From: CAZVYJ01 sp964631565
GTDB lineage: Bacteria; Planctomycetota; Phycisphaerae; SM23-33
DNA length: 8,458 nucleotides
NCBI GenBank assembly: GCA_964631565.1
Contig: CAZVYJ010000085.1
Coordinates: 1 to 8,458, forward strand
Direction: 5' to 3'
Positions 1-6,865 of this stretch are shown here, piece by piece. A program made the position numbers and the translations under genes. Each line of letters starts with the position of its first letter. Within the stretch, counting starts at the first letter, position 1. Under the pieces are notes generated by a model. The model saw nothing but the letters and a program-made list of their open reading frames with translations. It ran no database searches and had not been told where the DNA came from.

Positions 1-33
1 ACTAAAGAAGTCGGCTATTTTTTTGCCTGAACT

Positions 34-53
34 AAAACTGGGGATGAGTCAGC
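34..53 (+). repeat. 20-nt dispersed repeat, left copy (inverted relative to the right copy)
   Basis: The sequence AAAACTGGGGATGAGTCAGC on the plus strand recurs without a mismatch on the minus strand at 8405-8424. The match stops sharply at both ends of the 20 nt. This copy lies 23 nt past the stop codon of the PpiD-like gene. Its last seven bases form part of the arm of a small hairpin at 47-71. No target-site duplication is visible next to it, so I do not call it a transposon end. It could be a dispersed intergenic repeat or a shared regulatory motif. Confidence 0.7.
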
Positions 54-71
54 ATTGAGGCGATGCTGTCT
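47..71 (-). other. Short hairpin just after the PpiD-like gene
   Basis: Bases 50-55 (CAGCAT) pair with 63-68 (ATGCTG) around a 7-nt loop. Beyond a T-T mismatch, two further pairs form (47-48 with 70-71). The hairpin begins 5 nt after the stop codon of the minus-strand gene ending at 77. On the minus strand a run of only four T follows about nine bases later, so it is a weak candidate for an intrinsic terminator. It may instead stabilise the 3' end of the message. The 20-nt repeat at 34-53 supplies part of one arm. Confidence 0.3.
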
Positions 72-76
72 GAATA

Positions 77-2320
77 TCACTTCTTTTCCGGCTCGTAATC
101 CAGCCTTTCAGTTACGGTCGACCTGCTGAACCAATACTGAATGGCGCTGCTTTTTTCGCTCCGCATAAGCATATCGGCAAGTTCCCGGCGGTCGGCCTCA
201 TACTTATTTTCATAAGCCGGCTGATAGTCGACCCGCTGGACGACGGCCGTCGCCCGAAGCGCAGGAATATAAAGGACCATGACGGCCGGAGGTTCAGTCG
301 GATACGGCGGCTCGGGATTTGCCGGTGCGAGCTTGAACACCTGCTCAACCAGAGTTTTCTTCGCAAGATCCGCACGAGTCGGAAGCTCAAGGCCTTCGAT
401 ATCCGTCCAGCCTCGCTGGCCGAGCCGCGCGAACAGGTCTGTTTTCACACCTTCCAGTTTTGCTTTTCGTGCGGCCTCTTCCACGCCTATGCTTGCGGCA
501 AGTTCCTTGAACTCATCCGCCTTTTTAATGGCCGTCTGGTAGGCGGCTGTAAGTTTCAGGTCTTCGATAACCTTGTCTCGAAGCCCGGCAACGTCGGTGA
601 TGGAAGCGGGAGCATGTTCGGGGCTGGTTTCGATTATCCGCCACAGCACCTGCTCGCCTAACGGTGTCTGCATTCTGGGGCCTACATAGACGCCGCCGTC
701 CCTGGTGGCTTCAACGGCGTCCCGGCTGAAAGCCGTGGGAGCAAGGAATTGTCCTTCCTTGCTTGTGGGGTCGCCGCAGAGGCCCAGAACCTGATCCTGC
801 CAGAGTTCCGAGCCTGTCAGCAGGGCTGTTTTCGCCGCTGCAATGGGGAACATCTTCAGGTCATCCGTGTCCAGCGGGAACAGCACGCCCTCAAAACCCT
901 TCACCATGGACCACTGCAGATCCGGCGCCTCGACCGGGGCTTCGCCTTCTTCGGTTTTGGCCTGGCTGAACACCTGCTTTGTGATGTTCTTGAGCACATC
1001 GCCCAGGGTTTCTCCGTTTGCGGTGAAACTTATCTCCATCTGGGGGTCTATCGTAACGCCGTCGTATGTGCCCCAGGGGAAGCATATCCCAGCCAGGCTG
1101 GCTTTCTCGGCCAGCAGATTCATGGCATTTTCCAGCGTTTCGTTCTTGACGCTCAGTGATTCGATGCGTTTGGAGAGCGCCTCGGCTGCGGCGGCATCCA
1201 TACGCATGCTCTTGAAAATCTTCTCATAAACGCTGTCGGCGTCTTCGGCGGTTTTGCCGGCATTTCCGGCCAGCTTGCCGGCGTCTTTCTCGACGCTGCT
1301 GATGATTTTGTTAACCCTGTTTGTGACCGCGTCTACCCTAAGCTCCGCGACGATGCCGTCCCATGCCTCGTTTATGTCTATCTGGACGGTTTTGTACTCG
1401 ACCGGCTTGCTGGTCGCCTCATCGCTGTTCTGGGTTGTGGCGGTTTCAACCGGCACCTTTTTCACAAAATTAGCCTTGTTGCGTCGGTAATATTTTTGAA
1501 CATCCTCATCGCTGACTTTAACCACCCGCGCCACTACGCTTGGCCGAACCATAAACCACGATATGCGCACTTTGGGAAGCTGATAGTAGCCGAACCCGAA
1601 CGATGTTTCGTCGGGATAGCTGCCCTCAATCACACCGCGGTACTTGTTGAACTGCTCGTTGATCTGCTCAGGCGTCGGTTCCGGAACATCCTTTACGAAA
1701 TCTGCGGCCGGGAATTTGACGATCTGCAGGGCTATTTTTTCGTTGAGGTCACGATATACGCGCTGCAGTCTCGGTTCCGAAGGCGGCGTAGTCGGGCACG
1801 AATCCTCGAAAAGCCTGTAAACCCTTATCCAGTTGGCGACGGCTCCCCGAAGCTGTTTTTCGGTAATCCTGCCCTGCGTGTTCAGCCTGTCGATAAGGTC
1901 TTTGTAGTTTTTCACCGGCAGATAGGGATAAGGAAGGCTGTTAAAGTATCTGTCTACGTCGTCCTCAGTGACATCCTCGCCGCGTTCTTTCGCTTCCTGA
2001 AGCAGCATCGCATAAACAAGCGGCGCGCTGTTTCTGCCGTCCTGGTCAACATTGCTTATAACTACGCGATAGGCCAGACTTTCCAGTGTCGCAAAGTAAC
2101 CCAGATATGCGTTCTGCGACAGCATATCCAGCTGGTCGGAAGCCGATGTCAGGTCGATCAGCTTTATCTTGCCGTATTTCGTTTCGCCTATCGGCTGTTT
2201 GCCGCCGCTTCGGCTGAAAAGCGTGTTGAAGCCCTGGAAACCAATCAGAAAGCTGACCATAAGGACAGCCATGATGATAATCACCATCTTCTGACGACGG
2301 CGGAAGAATGCGAATGCCAT
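77..2320 (-). CDS. Membrane-anchored SurA/PpiD-like periplasmic folding protein
   Basis: This 747-residue protein probably acts as a folding helper on the outer face of the inner membrane. A basic N-terminus (RRRQK, residues 7-11) precedes one hydrophobic segment (about 12-34), the PpiD plan of a single anchor followed by a large exported region. Residues 45-210 resemble the helical SurA/PpiD chaperone domain. Pieces such as PTPEQINEQFNKY (215-227) and VSDEDVQKYY (269-278) are typical of the family. Residues 247-260 and 544-565 (GPRMQTPLGEQVLWRI) look like the start and end of a parvulin domain, but the middle is replaced by about 280 residues. Part of that insert (about 393-485) looks like an STN-type module. 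Isomerase activity is therefore doubtful. The ATG at 2320 follows a GGAG Shine-Dalgarno by 5 nt. The gene lies 110 nt downstream of rtcB and probably has its own promoter. Family assignment is fairly safe; function is inferred. Confidence 0.7.
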   Translation of the reverse strand: MAFAFFRRRQKMVIIIMAVLMVSFLIGFQGFNTLFSRSGGKQPIGETKYGKIKLIDLTSASDQLDMLSQNAYLGYFATLESLAYRVVISNVDQDGRNSAPLVYAMLLQEAKERGEDVTEDDVDRYFNSLPYPYLPVKNYKDLIDRLNTQGRITEKQLRGAVANWIRVYRLFEDSCPTTPPSEPRLQRVYRDLNEKIALQIVKFPAADFVKDVPEPTPEQINEQFNKYRGVIEGSYPDETSFGFGYYQLPKVRISWFMVRPSVVARVVKVSDEDVQKYYRRNKANFVKKVPVETATTQNSDEATSKPVEYKTVQIDINEAWDGIVAELRVDAVTNRVNKIISSVEKDAGKLAGNAGKTAEDADSVYEKIFKSMRMDAAAAEALSKRIESLSVKNETLENAMNLLAEKASLAGICFPWGTYDGVTIDPQMEISFTANGETLGDVLKNITKQVFSQAKTEEGEAPVEAPDLQWSMVKGFEGVLFPLDTDDLKMFPIAAAKTALLTGSELWQDQVLGLCGDPTSKEGQFLAPTAFSRDAVEATRDGGVYVGPRMQTPLGEQVLWRIIETSPEHAPASITDVAGLRDKVIEDLKLTAAYQTAIKKADEFKELAASIGVEEAARKAKLEGVKTDLFARLGQRGWTDIEGLELPTRADLAKKTLVEQVFKLAPANPEPPYPTEPPAVMVLYIPALRATAVVQRVDYQPAYENKYEADRRELADMLMRSEKSSAIQYWFSRSTVTERLDYEPEKK

Positions 2321-2332
2321 GATTACTCCAGT

Positions 2333-2365
2333 ATCATAAAATTAGCTGATGCTCTTGCCTGTCAA
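2333..2365 (-). promoter_or_regulatory. Candidate sigma-70-type promoter of the PpiD-like gene
   Basis: In the 110-nt gap between rtcB and the PpiD-like gene, the minus strand carries a perfect TTGACA (plus-strand 2360-2365). TATGAT at 2333-2338 is the best -10 sequence but stands 21 nt away, longer than usual. A poorer hexamer, TTTTAT (2336-2341), gives an 18-nt spacer. No rho-independent terminator was seen for rtcB on the minus strand in this gap, so read-through from rtcB is also possible. Confidence 0.35.
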
Positions 2366-2430
2366 AAACGAAGCGGTAATTGTCTAAATTCGGGGGTGAT
2401 TTTGCAAGGATAAGTGTGCCCAAGTGCGCT

Positions 2431-3891
2431 TCAACCTTTAATTACGCCTATAGGCCTCAGACGGGCGACTTTGCGGCTCAGGCCGGCCCGGGTGACGCAT
2501 TCGACCACGTCGTCCACATTCTTGTAGGCATCCGGCTGCTCCTCGGCCAGTCCGGTCCGTCCGCGGGCGCGGGCGAAAATGCCCTTGGCGGCAAGCTCTT
2601 TGTCGATTTGCCGGCCTTTTGCCCTCTGGATGGCTTCGTAGCGGCTTAGCACGCGGCCGGCCCCGTGACAGGTGCTGCCGAACGTGTCTTTCATGCCGCT
2701 CTCGGTGCCCAGAAGAACGTAGCTTGCCGTTCCCATGTCGCCGGGAATAAGTACGGGCTGGCCGATGCGGCGGTAGACGGCAGGCAGTTCTTCATGTCCC
2801 GGCGGAAACGCCCGCGTCGCCCCCTTGCGGTGGACGCACAGCTTTCGCAGCCGGCCTTCGACGGCGTGGGTTTCAATTTTCGCGATATTGTGGGCCACGT
2901 CGTAAACCTGGCGAATGCCCAGAGACTCGCTGCTGCCGGCAAAGAACCGCTCCAGCGTCTTGCGAATCTGGTTGGCAAGCAGCTGGCGGTTGCTCCACGC
3001 GAAATTGGCGGCCGCCCTCATGCCGCCGAGATACTGCCGCCCTTCCGGGCTGTCCACCGGCGCACAGACAAGCTGGCGATCAGGCAGTTCTATGCCATAC
3101 CGCCCAGGCGCGGTGCGGAGCTGCTTGATGGCGTCTTCGCAGACCTGGTGGCCAAGCCCGCGCGAGCCGCTGTGTATCATTATCGTGATATTGCCCTGCT
3201 CCAGGCCGAGGACGGCTGCGGCGTCGGCGTCGTAAACCGCCTCGACGACCTGCACCTCGACAAAATGATTGCCCGCGCCGAGCGTTCCGCACTGGTCGAA
3301 CCCGCGTTTGCATGCGGTCGGCGAAACCGCGTCGGCGTCTGCGCCTTCGAGGCAGCCGGCCGATTCGGTGGTCGCAAGGTCTTCCTCAGTCGCCAAGCCC
3401 CTGGAGGCGAGATAGCGGCAGCCATCGGAGAGAATTTTTCGCATTTCGTTACCGGCGAACTCGAACGGCCCGCCGACGCCAACGCCCACGGGAATGTCGC
3501 GGAACAGATGGTCGACAAGCGCCTTGAGCCGCGGCGTGACCTCTGCCGCCGGAATGTCGGTCCGCAGCAGGCGGACGCCGCAGTTGATGTCGTACCCCAC
3601 ACCGCCGGGCGAGATGACGCCGCCAGCCTCGATGTCGGTGGCGGCTACCCCGCCGATGCAGAAGCCGTAGCCCCAGTGGATGTCCGGCATGGCCAGCGAC
3701 GCGCCGACGATGCCCGGCAGCGTCGCGACATTGGCGACCTGCTCCGGCCCGCCGCCTGATAAAACTTCCTTTATCAGCTTGTCGCTGGAATAAATAATGC
3801 CGTCGACGCGCATGCCCGGAACCGACTCGCGAGGAATCCGCCAGCGGTTTTCGTCGAGCTGCTCTATTTTGCCCGCAAAATCCTTGCCCAT
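2431..3891 (-). CDS. rtcB: RNA-splicing ligase RtcB
   Basis: RtcB joins RNA ends bearing 2',3'-cyclic phosphate or 3'-phosphate to 5'-OH ends, using GTP and Mn2+, in tRNA splicing or RNA repair in the cytoplasm. The protein has 486 residues, a normal length. The active-site residues known from Pyrococcus RtcB are all visible: D101 and C104 in GYDINCGVR, H209 in GAGNHF, H240 in IHSGSRGLGH, H334 in DVAHNIAK, and the guanylylated histidine H409 in STCHGAGR. The C-terminus ends in the characteristic RPIGVIKG. The start ATG lies 9 nt after the archease stop, and a G-rich Shine-Dalgarno (AGGGGG) overlaps that stop codon, so translation is probably coupled. No rtcA cyclase or rtcR regulator is present in the window. 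Identification is secure; the RNA substrate in this organism is unknown. Confidence 0.97.
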   Translation of the reverse strand: MGKDFAGKIEQLDENRWRIPRESVPGMRVDGIIYSSDKLIKEVLSGGGPEQVANVATLPGIVGASLAMPDIHWGYGFCIGGVAATDIEAGGVISPGGVGYDINCGVRLLRTDIPAAEVTPRLKALVDHLFRDIPVGVGVGGPFEFAGNEMRKILSDGCRYLASRGLATEEDLATTESAGCLEGADADAVSPTACKRGFDQCGTLGAGNHFVEVQVVEAVYDADAAAVLGLEQGNITIMIHSGSRGLGHQVCEDAIKQLRTAPGRYGIELPDRQLVCAPVDSPEGRQYLGGMRAAANFAWSNRQLLANQIRKTLERFFAGSSESLGIRQVYDVAHNIAKIETHAVEGRLRKLCVHRKGATRAFPPGHEELPAVYRRIGQPVLIPGDMGTASYVLLGTESGMKDTFGSTCHGAGRVLSRYEAIQRAKGRQIDKELAAKGIFARARGRTGLAEEQPDAYKNVDDVVECVTRAGLSRKVARLRPIGVIKG

Positions 3892-3900
3892 AATCGCCCC

Positions 3901-4320
3901 CTAAAGGTCCAGCACGACACGGCCGACCCAACCGTCACCGTCCTGCTCTATTTTCAGTTCGTGATAGGTGACCGCCTTGACCTCCGTGAGAATTTCATGG
4001 CGTTCGGAGTCGTAAGGCTCGCCTTTCAGGTCGGCGACCAGGCCGGTTTCGGTCATCTTGTCAACGTGCACGCCGGCGACCATGAACCTGTCGGTCTGAA
4101 TCGCACAAAGCACGCCGCTGAGAAAATCGACCGCCAGCGCCTCGGTGTCCTCCGCTTCCATTATAAGGTTGCGTGTTTCCCTCGGCTCGACAGACGACCG
4201 GTCGCATACGACGTCGGCTGCGCCTTCGGCAAGGGCCTCGAAAAGCTCTTCTCGCGTGCGGCCGCGGGCCTCAAGCCCAAGGTCGGCTGTGTGATTGAAT
4301 GTCCTGCAATGCTTTACCAT
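3901..4320 (-). CDS. Archease, RtcB-activating protein
   Basis: Archease promotes the guanylylation of RtcB and allows multiple turnover, and it binds a divalent metal through conserved acidic residues. The 139-residue product has the family length. It shows the N-terminal motif HTADLG (residues 10-15, with the metal-ligand aspartate D13), the segment TEVKAVTYHEL (112-122), and the C-terminal VVLDL (135-139) with the second conserved aspartate D138. It is the first gene of a two-gene operon with rtcB, separated by 9 nt. I see no clear Shine-Dalgarno before its ATG; the leader is short and AT-rich. A good promoter lies in the divergent region shared with nfo. The pairing with rtcB makes the assignment firm. 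Confidence 0.95.
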   Translation of the reverse strand: MVKHCRTFNHTADLGLEARGRTREELFEALAEGAADVVCDRSSVEPRETRNLIMEAEDTEALAVDFLSGVLCAIQTDRFMVAGVHVDKMTETGLVADLKGEPYDSERHEILTEVKAVTYHELKIEQDGDGWVGRVVLDL

Positions 4321-4343
4321 GATGTCGCTATGTAATTCTACGC

Positions 4344-4372
4344 CTTATAACGCTAGGATACCTTAATGTTAA
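4344..4372 (-). promoter_or_regulatory. Promoter of the archease-rtcB operon, overlapping the nfo start
   Basis: On the minus strand TTAACA (plus-strand 4367-4372, 5/6 to consensus) and TATAAG (4344-4349, 5/6) are separated by exactly 17 nt. The start of transcription would fall near 4337, giving a leader of about 17 nt before archease. The -35 element lies inside the first three codons of nfo. The -10 core TTATAA is palindromic, so the plus strand reads TATAAC at 4346-4351 and might serve nfo, but I found no matching -35 for that direction. An alternative -10 for archease, TAGAAT (4335-4340), lacks a -35. Confidence 0.5.
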
Positions 4373-5226
4373 TCGGTTCGCACCTGAGTATTGCAGGCGG
4401 TCCGCCCAACGCGCTGCTTTCCGCGGCGGAGTACGGTTTTAAAACGGTCGCGATGTTCGTGCGCAATCAGCAGCAGTGGAAATCGCCGCCACTTTCCGAC
4501 GAAACCGCCGGAACGTTCCGCCGGCTGAAGCGGGAGCTGAAAATCGCACCGGTCGTAGCGCACGGCTCGTACCTTGTGAACCTCGCCGGACAAAACGACG
4601 TCCGCGGCAAATCCATCCGCGCCATGTCGGAAGACATGGACCGCTGCGGGCGGCTTGAGATTGAGTATCTTGTTATTCATCCCGGTTCGCGGCCCGACCA
4701 GGCCGAGGGCATCACGCTTATCGCCGACGCGCTGAACAGGATTATCGCCGACTGTCTGCACATCGGCCCGATTGTGCTGCTGGAGACGACGGCCGGCCAG
4801 GGAAACTGCATCGGCTACACATTCGAGCAGCTCGCGGAGATTCTCTCGCGGCTCGATAAGCCGGAGCGGTTCGGCGTCTGCCTGGACACCTGCCACATAT
4901 TCGCAGCCGGCTACGACATCCGCACACCGGCAGCTTACGAAAAAACGATGACGCAGTTCGACGCCGCCGTCGGTCTGAACCGGCTGGCCGCCATTCACCT
5001 GAACGATTCCCTCGGCCGGCTCGGCAGCCGGCTCGACCGCCACGCGCACATCGGCCTTGGCAAGATAGGCAAAGAGGGGTTCGCGAATCTGATGCGGGAC
5101 AAGCGGCTGACGGATATTCCGATGATTCTCGAGACGCCCAAGGGCGCCGACGAGTCAGGCCGGGACTGGGACAAAGTAAACACGGCCGTCCTCATGTCGC
5201 TTTGCCGCAAGGCCGGCGGACAGTAG
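4366..5226 (+). CDS. nfo: Deoxyribonuclease IV (AP endonuclease, Nfo family)
   Basis: Endonuclease IV cuts DNA 5' to abasic sites and removes damaged 3' ends in base-excision repair. The 286-residue TIM-barrel protein has the usual length. All nine ligands of the three-zinc centre can be placed by comparison with the E. coli enzyme: H66 (VAHGSY), H105 (VIHPGS), E140 (LLETTAG), D174 and H177 (CLDTCH), H211 (AIHLND), D224 and H226 (LDRHAH) and E256 (ILETPKG). The N-terminus MLIGSHLSIAGG is typical, and AGGA seven bases before the ATG supports this start. It is divergent from archease and is followed 17 nt later by rsgA, so the two probably share a transcript. Confidence 0.97.
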   Translation: MLIGSHLSIAGGPPNALLSAAEYGFKTVAMFVRNQQQWKSPPLSDETAGTFRRLKRELKIAPVVAHGSYLVNLAGQNDVRGKSIRAMSEDMDRCGRLEIEYLVIHPGSRPDQAEGITLIADALNRIIADCLHIGPIVLLETTAGQGNCIGYTFEQLAEILSRLDKPERFGVCLDTCHIFAAGYDIRTPAAYEKTMTQFDAAVGLNRLAAIHLNDSLGRLGSRLDRHAHIGLGKIGKEGFANLMRDKRLTDIPMILETPKGADESGRDWDKVNTAVLMSLCRKAGGQ

Positions 5227-5243
5227 AATAAGTTCTTAAAAAA

Positions 5244-6365
5244 ATGTCGCGACACAAAGGCAAATCAGACAGGCGCATAAAGAACTGGAAGCAGCGGTTC
5301 GATTACGACGCGATGGACAATACCGCCGGCAAGCAGAGCTTCTCCCGGCGGGCGGTCAAACTGCCTCCCTACCGCCTCGATGCCCCGCAGGAAAATCTCG
5401 AAGACCTTCCCAAGGCCGACGGCATGGTGGTTGGCCTGTTTCCAGGCGGGGCGTTCGTCCGCACCGGCGCAAGCGAGCTGCAGTGCGGCGTGGCGAAAAC
5501 TTTCCGCCCGCCGGAAAATTCCAGCGCACTGGCTGTCGGCGATGAAGTAACCGTGGCGATAACCAGGCCGGAACATGCCGACGGCGACACAGCCACGGAC
5601 AAGGTTCGCGCCGACGGCATGATTATCGCCCGTAAGCCCAGACGCACCGTGCTGTCGCGCCCCCAGCCGACATCCGGCAAGCATCGCGACGAGTACGACG
5701 ACGATATGACGGAAAAAGTAATCGCCGCCAATATGGACGACCTGGTTATCGTCGCCGCGACGCGCCAGCCGGCACTGAAGCACGGACTGATAGACCGCTA
5801 CCTGATAGCGGCTGAGCGCGGCGAACTGAAACCCGTGCTCGTCATAAACAAAATAGACCTCGCCATGCCGGACGAGAATGTGCTGGCCGACTTCCAGTCG
5901 CTCGGCATAAAGATAATCATGTGCTCCGCGCTGAGCGGCGCAGGGCTGGACGAACTCCGGAGCGAGTTCACAGGCAAGCGGAGTATTCTCGCAGGCGCTT
6001 CCGGTGTGGGCAAAAGCACGATAATAAACGCCCTGCTCCCCGGCGCTGAGGCCGCCACGCAGACGGTTCGCCCGAAGGACAATCGCGGCCGGCATACAAC
6101 GACGTCAGCAACGGTGTATGAACTGGACTGCGGGGGGATGCTCGTCGATACGCCGGGCATCCGTGAACTCGGCGTTCGCATGGCCGCCGCCGAACTGAAG
6201 TGGTACTTCCCGGAATTCGAGCAGTTCTCCGCGAACTGTAAATTCAACGACTGCACGCACACGCACGAACCTCGCTGCGCAGTGATAGAGGCAGTGGAAA
6301 ACGGCGGCATACTCCCGCGGAGATACGAAAGCTACCTGCGGATACTGGACACGCTGAAAGATTAG
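5244..6365 (+). CDS. rsgA: Small ribosomal subunit biogenesis GTPase RsgA
   Basis: RsgA is a circularly permuted GTPase that checks late maturation of the 30S ribosomal subunit. The 373-residue product shows the permuted motif order: G4 NKID (202-205), G5-like SAL (228-230), P-loop GASGVGKST (251-259), the threonine-rich G2 region GRHTTT (282-287), and G3 DTPG (302-305). The C-terminal zinc site has C332, C337, H339 and C345 with the same spacing as E. coli RsgA. An OB-fold-like region lies at about 56-135. A basic tail of some 20 residues (SRHKGKSDRRIKNWKQ) and a linker make it slightly longer than average. The ATG at 5244 has no clear Shine-Dalgarno; an internal ATG at 5313 is no better and would lose the basic tail. 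It lies 17 nt after nfo, and its stop overlaps the convergent dehydratase gene by 4 nt. Confidence 0.96.
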   Translation: MSRHKGKSDRRIKNWKQRFDYDAMDNTAGKQSFSRRAVKLPPYRLDAPQENLEDLPKADGMVVGLFPGGAFVRTGASELQCGVAKTFRPPENSSALAVGDEVTVAITRPEHADGDTATDKVRADGMIIARKPRRTVLSRPQPTSGKHRDEYDDDMTEKVIAANMDDLVIVAATRQPALKHGLIDRYLIAAERGELKPVLVINKIDLAMPDENVLADFQSLGIKIIMCSALSGAGLDELRSEFTGKRSILAGASGVGKSTIINALLPGAEAATQTVRPKDNRGRHTTTSATVYELDCGGMLVDTPGIRELGVRMAAAELKWYFPEFEQFSANCKFNDCTHTHEPRCAVIEAVENGGILPRRYESYLRILDTLKD

Positions 6366-6691
6366 AGTGGAATCGTGTCTATCTTGGCGGCAAGAATGAA
6401 ATCGCTGTCGGTCAGGCCGTCCACCTTGTGCGTGTGAATTTCAATCGTCACTCGCCCCCACGTGAAGCATATATTCGGATGGTGCCCCTCCTGCTCGGCG
6501 ATGCGGCCGACCTGATTGACGAACTGAAGCGCCCCTGCAAAATCCTTGAATTTGAACGTCCTGGACAGATGATGTTCGTCAACCACCTGCCACCCCGGGG
6601 TCTGTTCGTGAAGCGGCGCAATCTGCTCGCCTGTAAGCGGCGGAACATCGCCGCGACAGGCCTTGCACGTCAAATCGCACAATTTCGTCAT
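6362..6691 (-). CDS. Pterin-4a-carbinolamine dehydratase (PCD/DCoH/PhhB family)
   Basis: This enzyme dehydrates 4a-hydroxytetrahydrobiopterin in pterin recycling for aromatic amino-acid hydroxylases. In bacteria lacking these, family members have been linked to molybdopterin metabolism. The 109-residue product carries the full active-site signature: E66, the HHP triplet 70-72, W78, H88 and D97 at the expected spacing. The N-terminal CRGDVPPL (12-19) is also typical. I chose the ATG at 6691, which has GGGAG six bases upstream. A TTG at 6706 would add five residues but has no Shine-Dalgarno. The gene converges on rsgA with a 4-nt overlap. No phenylalanine hydroxylase or other pterin gene is in the window, so its physiological partner is unknown. 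Confidence 0.93.
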   Translation of the reverse strand: MTKLCDLTCKACRGDVPPLTGEQIAPLHEQTPGWQVVDEHHLSRTFKFKDFAGALQFVNQVGRIAEQEGHHPNICFTWGRVTIEIHTHKVDGLTDSDFILAAKIDTIPL

Positions 6692-6725
6692 GGCTGTCTC
6701 CCGCAAACGACGGAGGTTTCATCTA

Positions 6726-6731
6726 ATTCTA
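6726..6731 (-). promoter_or_regulatory. Candidate -10 element for the dehydratase gene
   Basis: TAGAAT on the minus strand lies 34 nt upstream of the dehydratase ATG and matches the -10 consensus at five of six positions. No good -35 is found at normal spacing; TTGAGA stands 23 nt away. The octamer TAGAATTA is shared with the archease leader (4333-4340), which may be chance. Confidence 0.25.
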
Positions 6732-6750
6732 GCGCATTGGGAGAAAATAC

Positions 6751-6778
6751 GAAATCTCAAATTTGAAATCTCAGATAA
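6751..6778. repeat. AT-rich 14-nt tandem duplication in an intergenic gap
   Basis: Two imperfect 14-nt units (11 of 14 identical), each starting GAAATCTCA, lie at 6751-6764 and 6765-6778. The junction forms a 10-bp palindrome, TCAAATTTGA (6757-6766). It sits in the 174-nt gap between rpoN and the dehydratase gene. Its composition is far more AT-rich than the flanking genes. It may be one member of a family of intergenic repeats, but only one instance is visible here. Confidence 0.5.
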
Positions 6779-6779
6779 C

Positions 6780-6821
6780 AAAAAAAATTCGGCTTCGGGA
6801 TTTCAGAATACGTACGAAAGC
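6780..6821 (-). terminator. Weak candidate terminator after rpoN
   Basis: On the minus strand, 45 nt after the rpoN stop, GCTTTCG (plus-strand 6815-6821) can pair with CGAAGC (6792-6797) with one bulged T. Four bases later comes a run of eight T (6780-6787). The loop of 17 nt is large and the stem only 6 bp, so the hairpin is marginal. The T-run and its position are the main support. Confidence 0.3.
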
Positions 6822-6865
6822 ACTTGCCTGTTTTCAGATTTACGGGGATGAAACGGCGGCAGCTT

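Noticed and set aside
2..58. Plus-strand frame open from the left edge to a TGA at 56-58 (ends ELKLGMSQH)
   Set aside because: It could be the end of a convergent gene, but 18 codons are too few to judge. Another frame also stays open to a stop at 28-30, and the run of seven T at 18-24 looks more like non-coding DNA.
1496..2413. Open frame of 305 codons opposite the 5' part of the PpiD-like gene
   Set aside because: It is antisense to the transmembrane and chaperone regions, has no recognisable motif, and runs across the promoter gap without a sensible start signal.
2411..2432. Imperfect inverted repeat just after rtcB as its terminator
   Set aside because: It pairs well only through G-U wobbles in plus-strand RNA; in the minus-strand transcript the arms mismatch and no T-run follows.
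2665..3759. Long open frame (364 codons) on the plus strand opposite rtcB
   Set aside because: It is antisense to rtcB, whose catalytic residues are all intact. No family motif or Shine-Dalgarno supports it.
4321..4365. Sigma-54 promoter for archease-rtcB, prompted by rpoN nearby and by E. coli rtcBA control
   Set aside because: No GG and GC pair at the -24/-12 spacing with the usual context is present upstream of archease on the minus strand; a sigma-70-type pair fits better.
6692..6706. TTG start at 6706 for the pterin dehydratase
   Set aside because: It lacks a Shine-Dalgarno, whereas the ATG at 6691 has GGGAG at proper distance and gives the usual N-terminus of the family.
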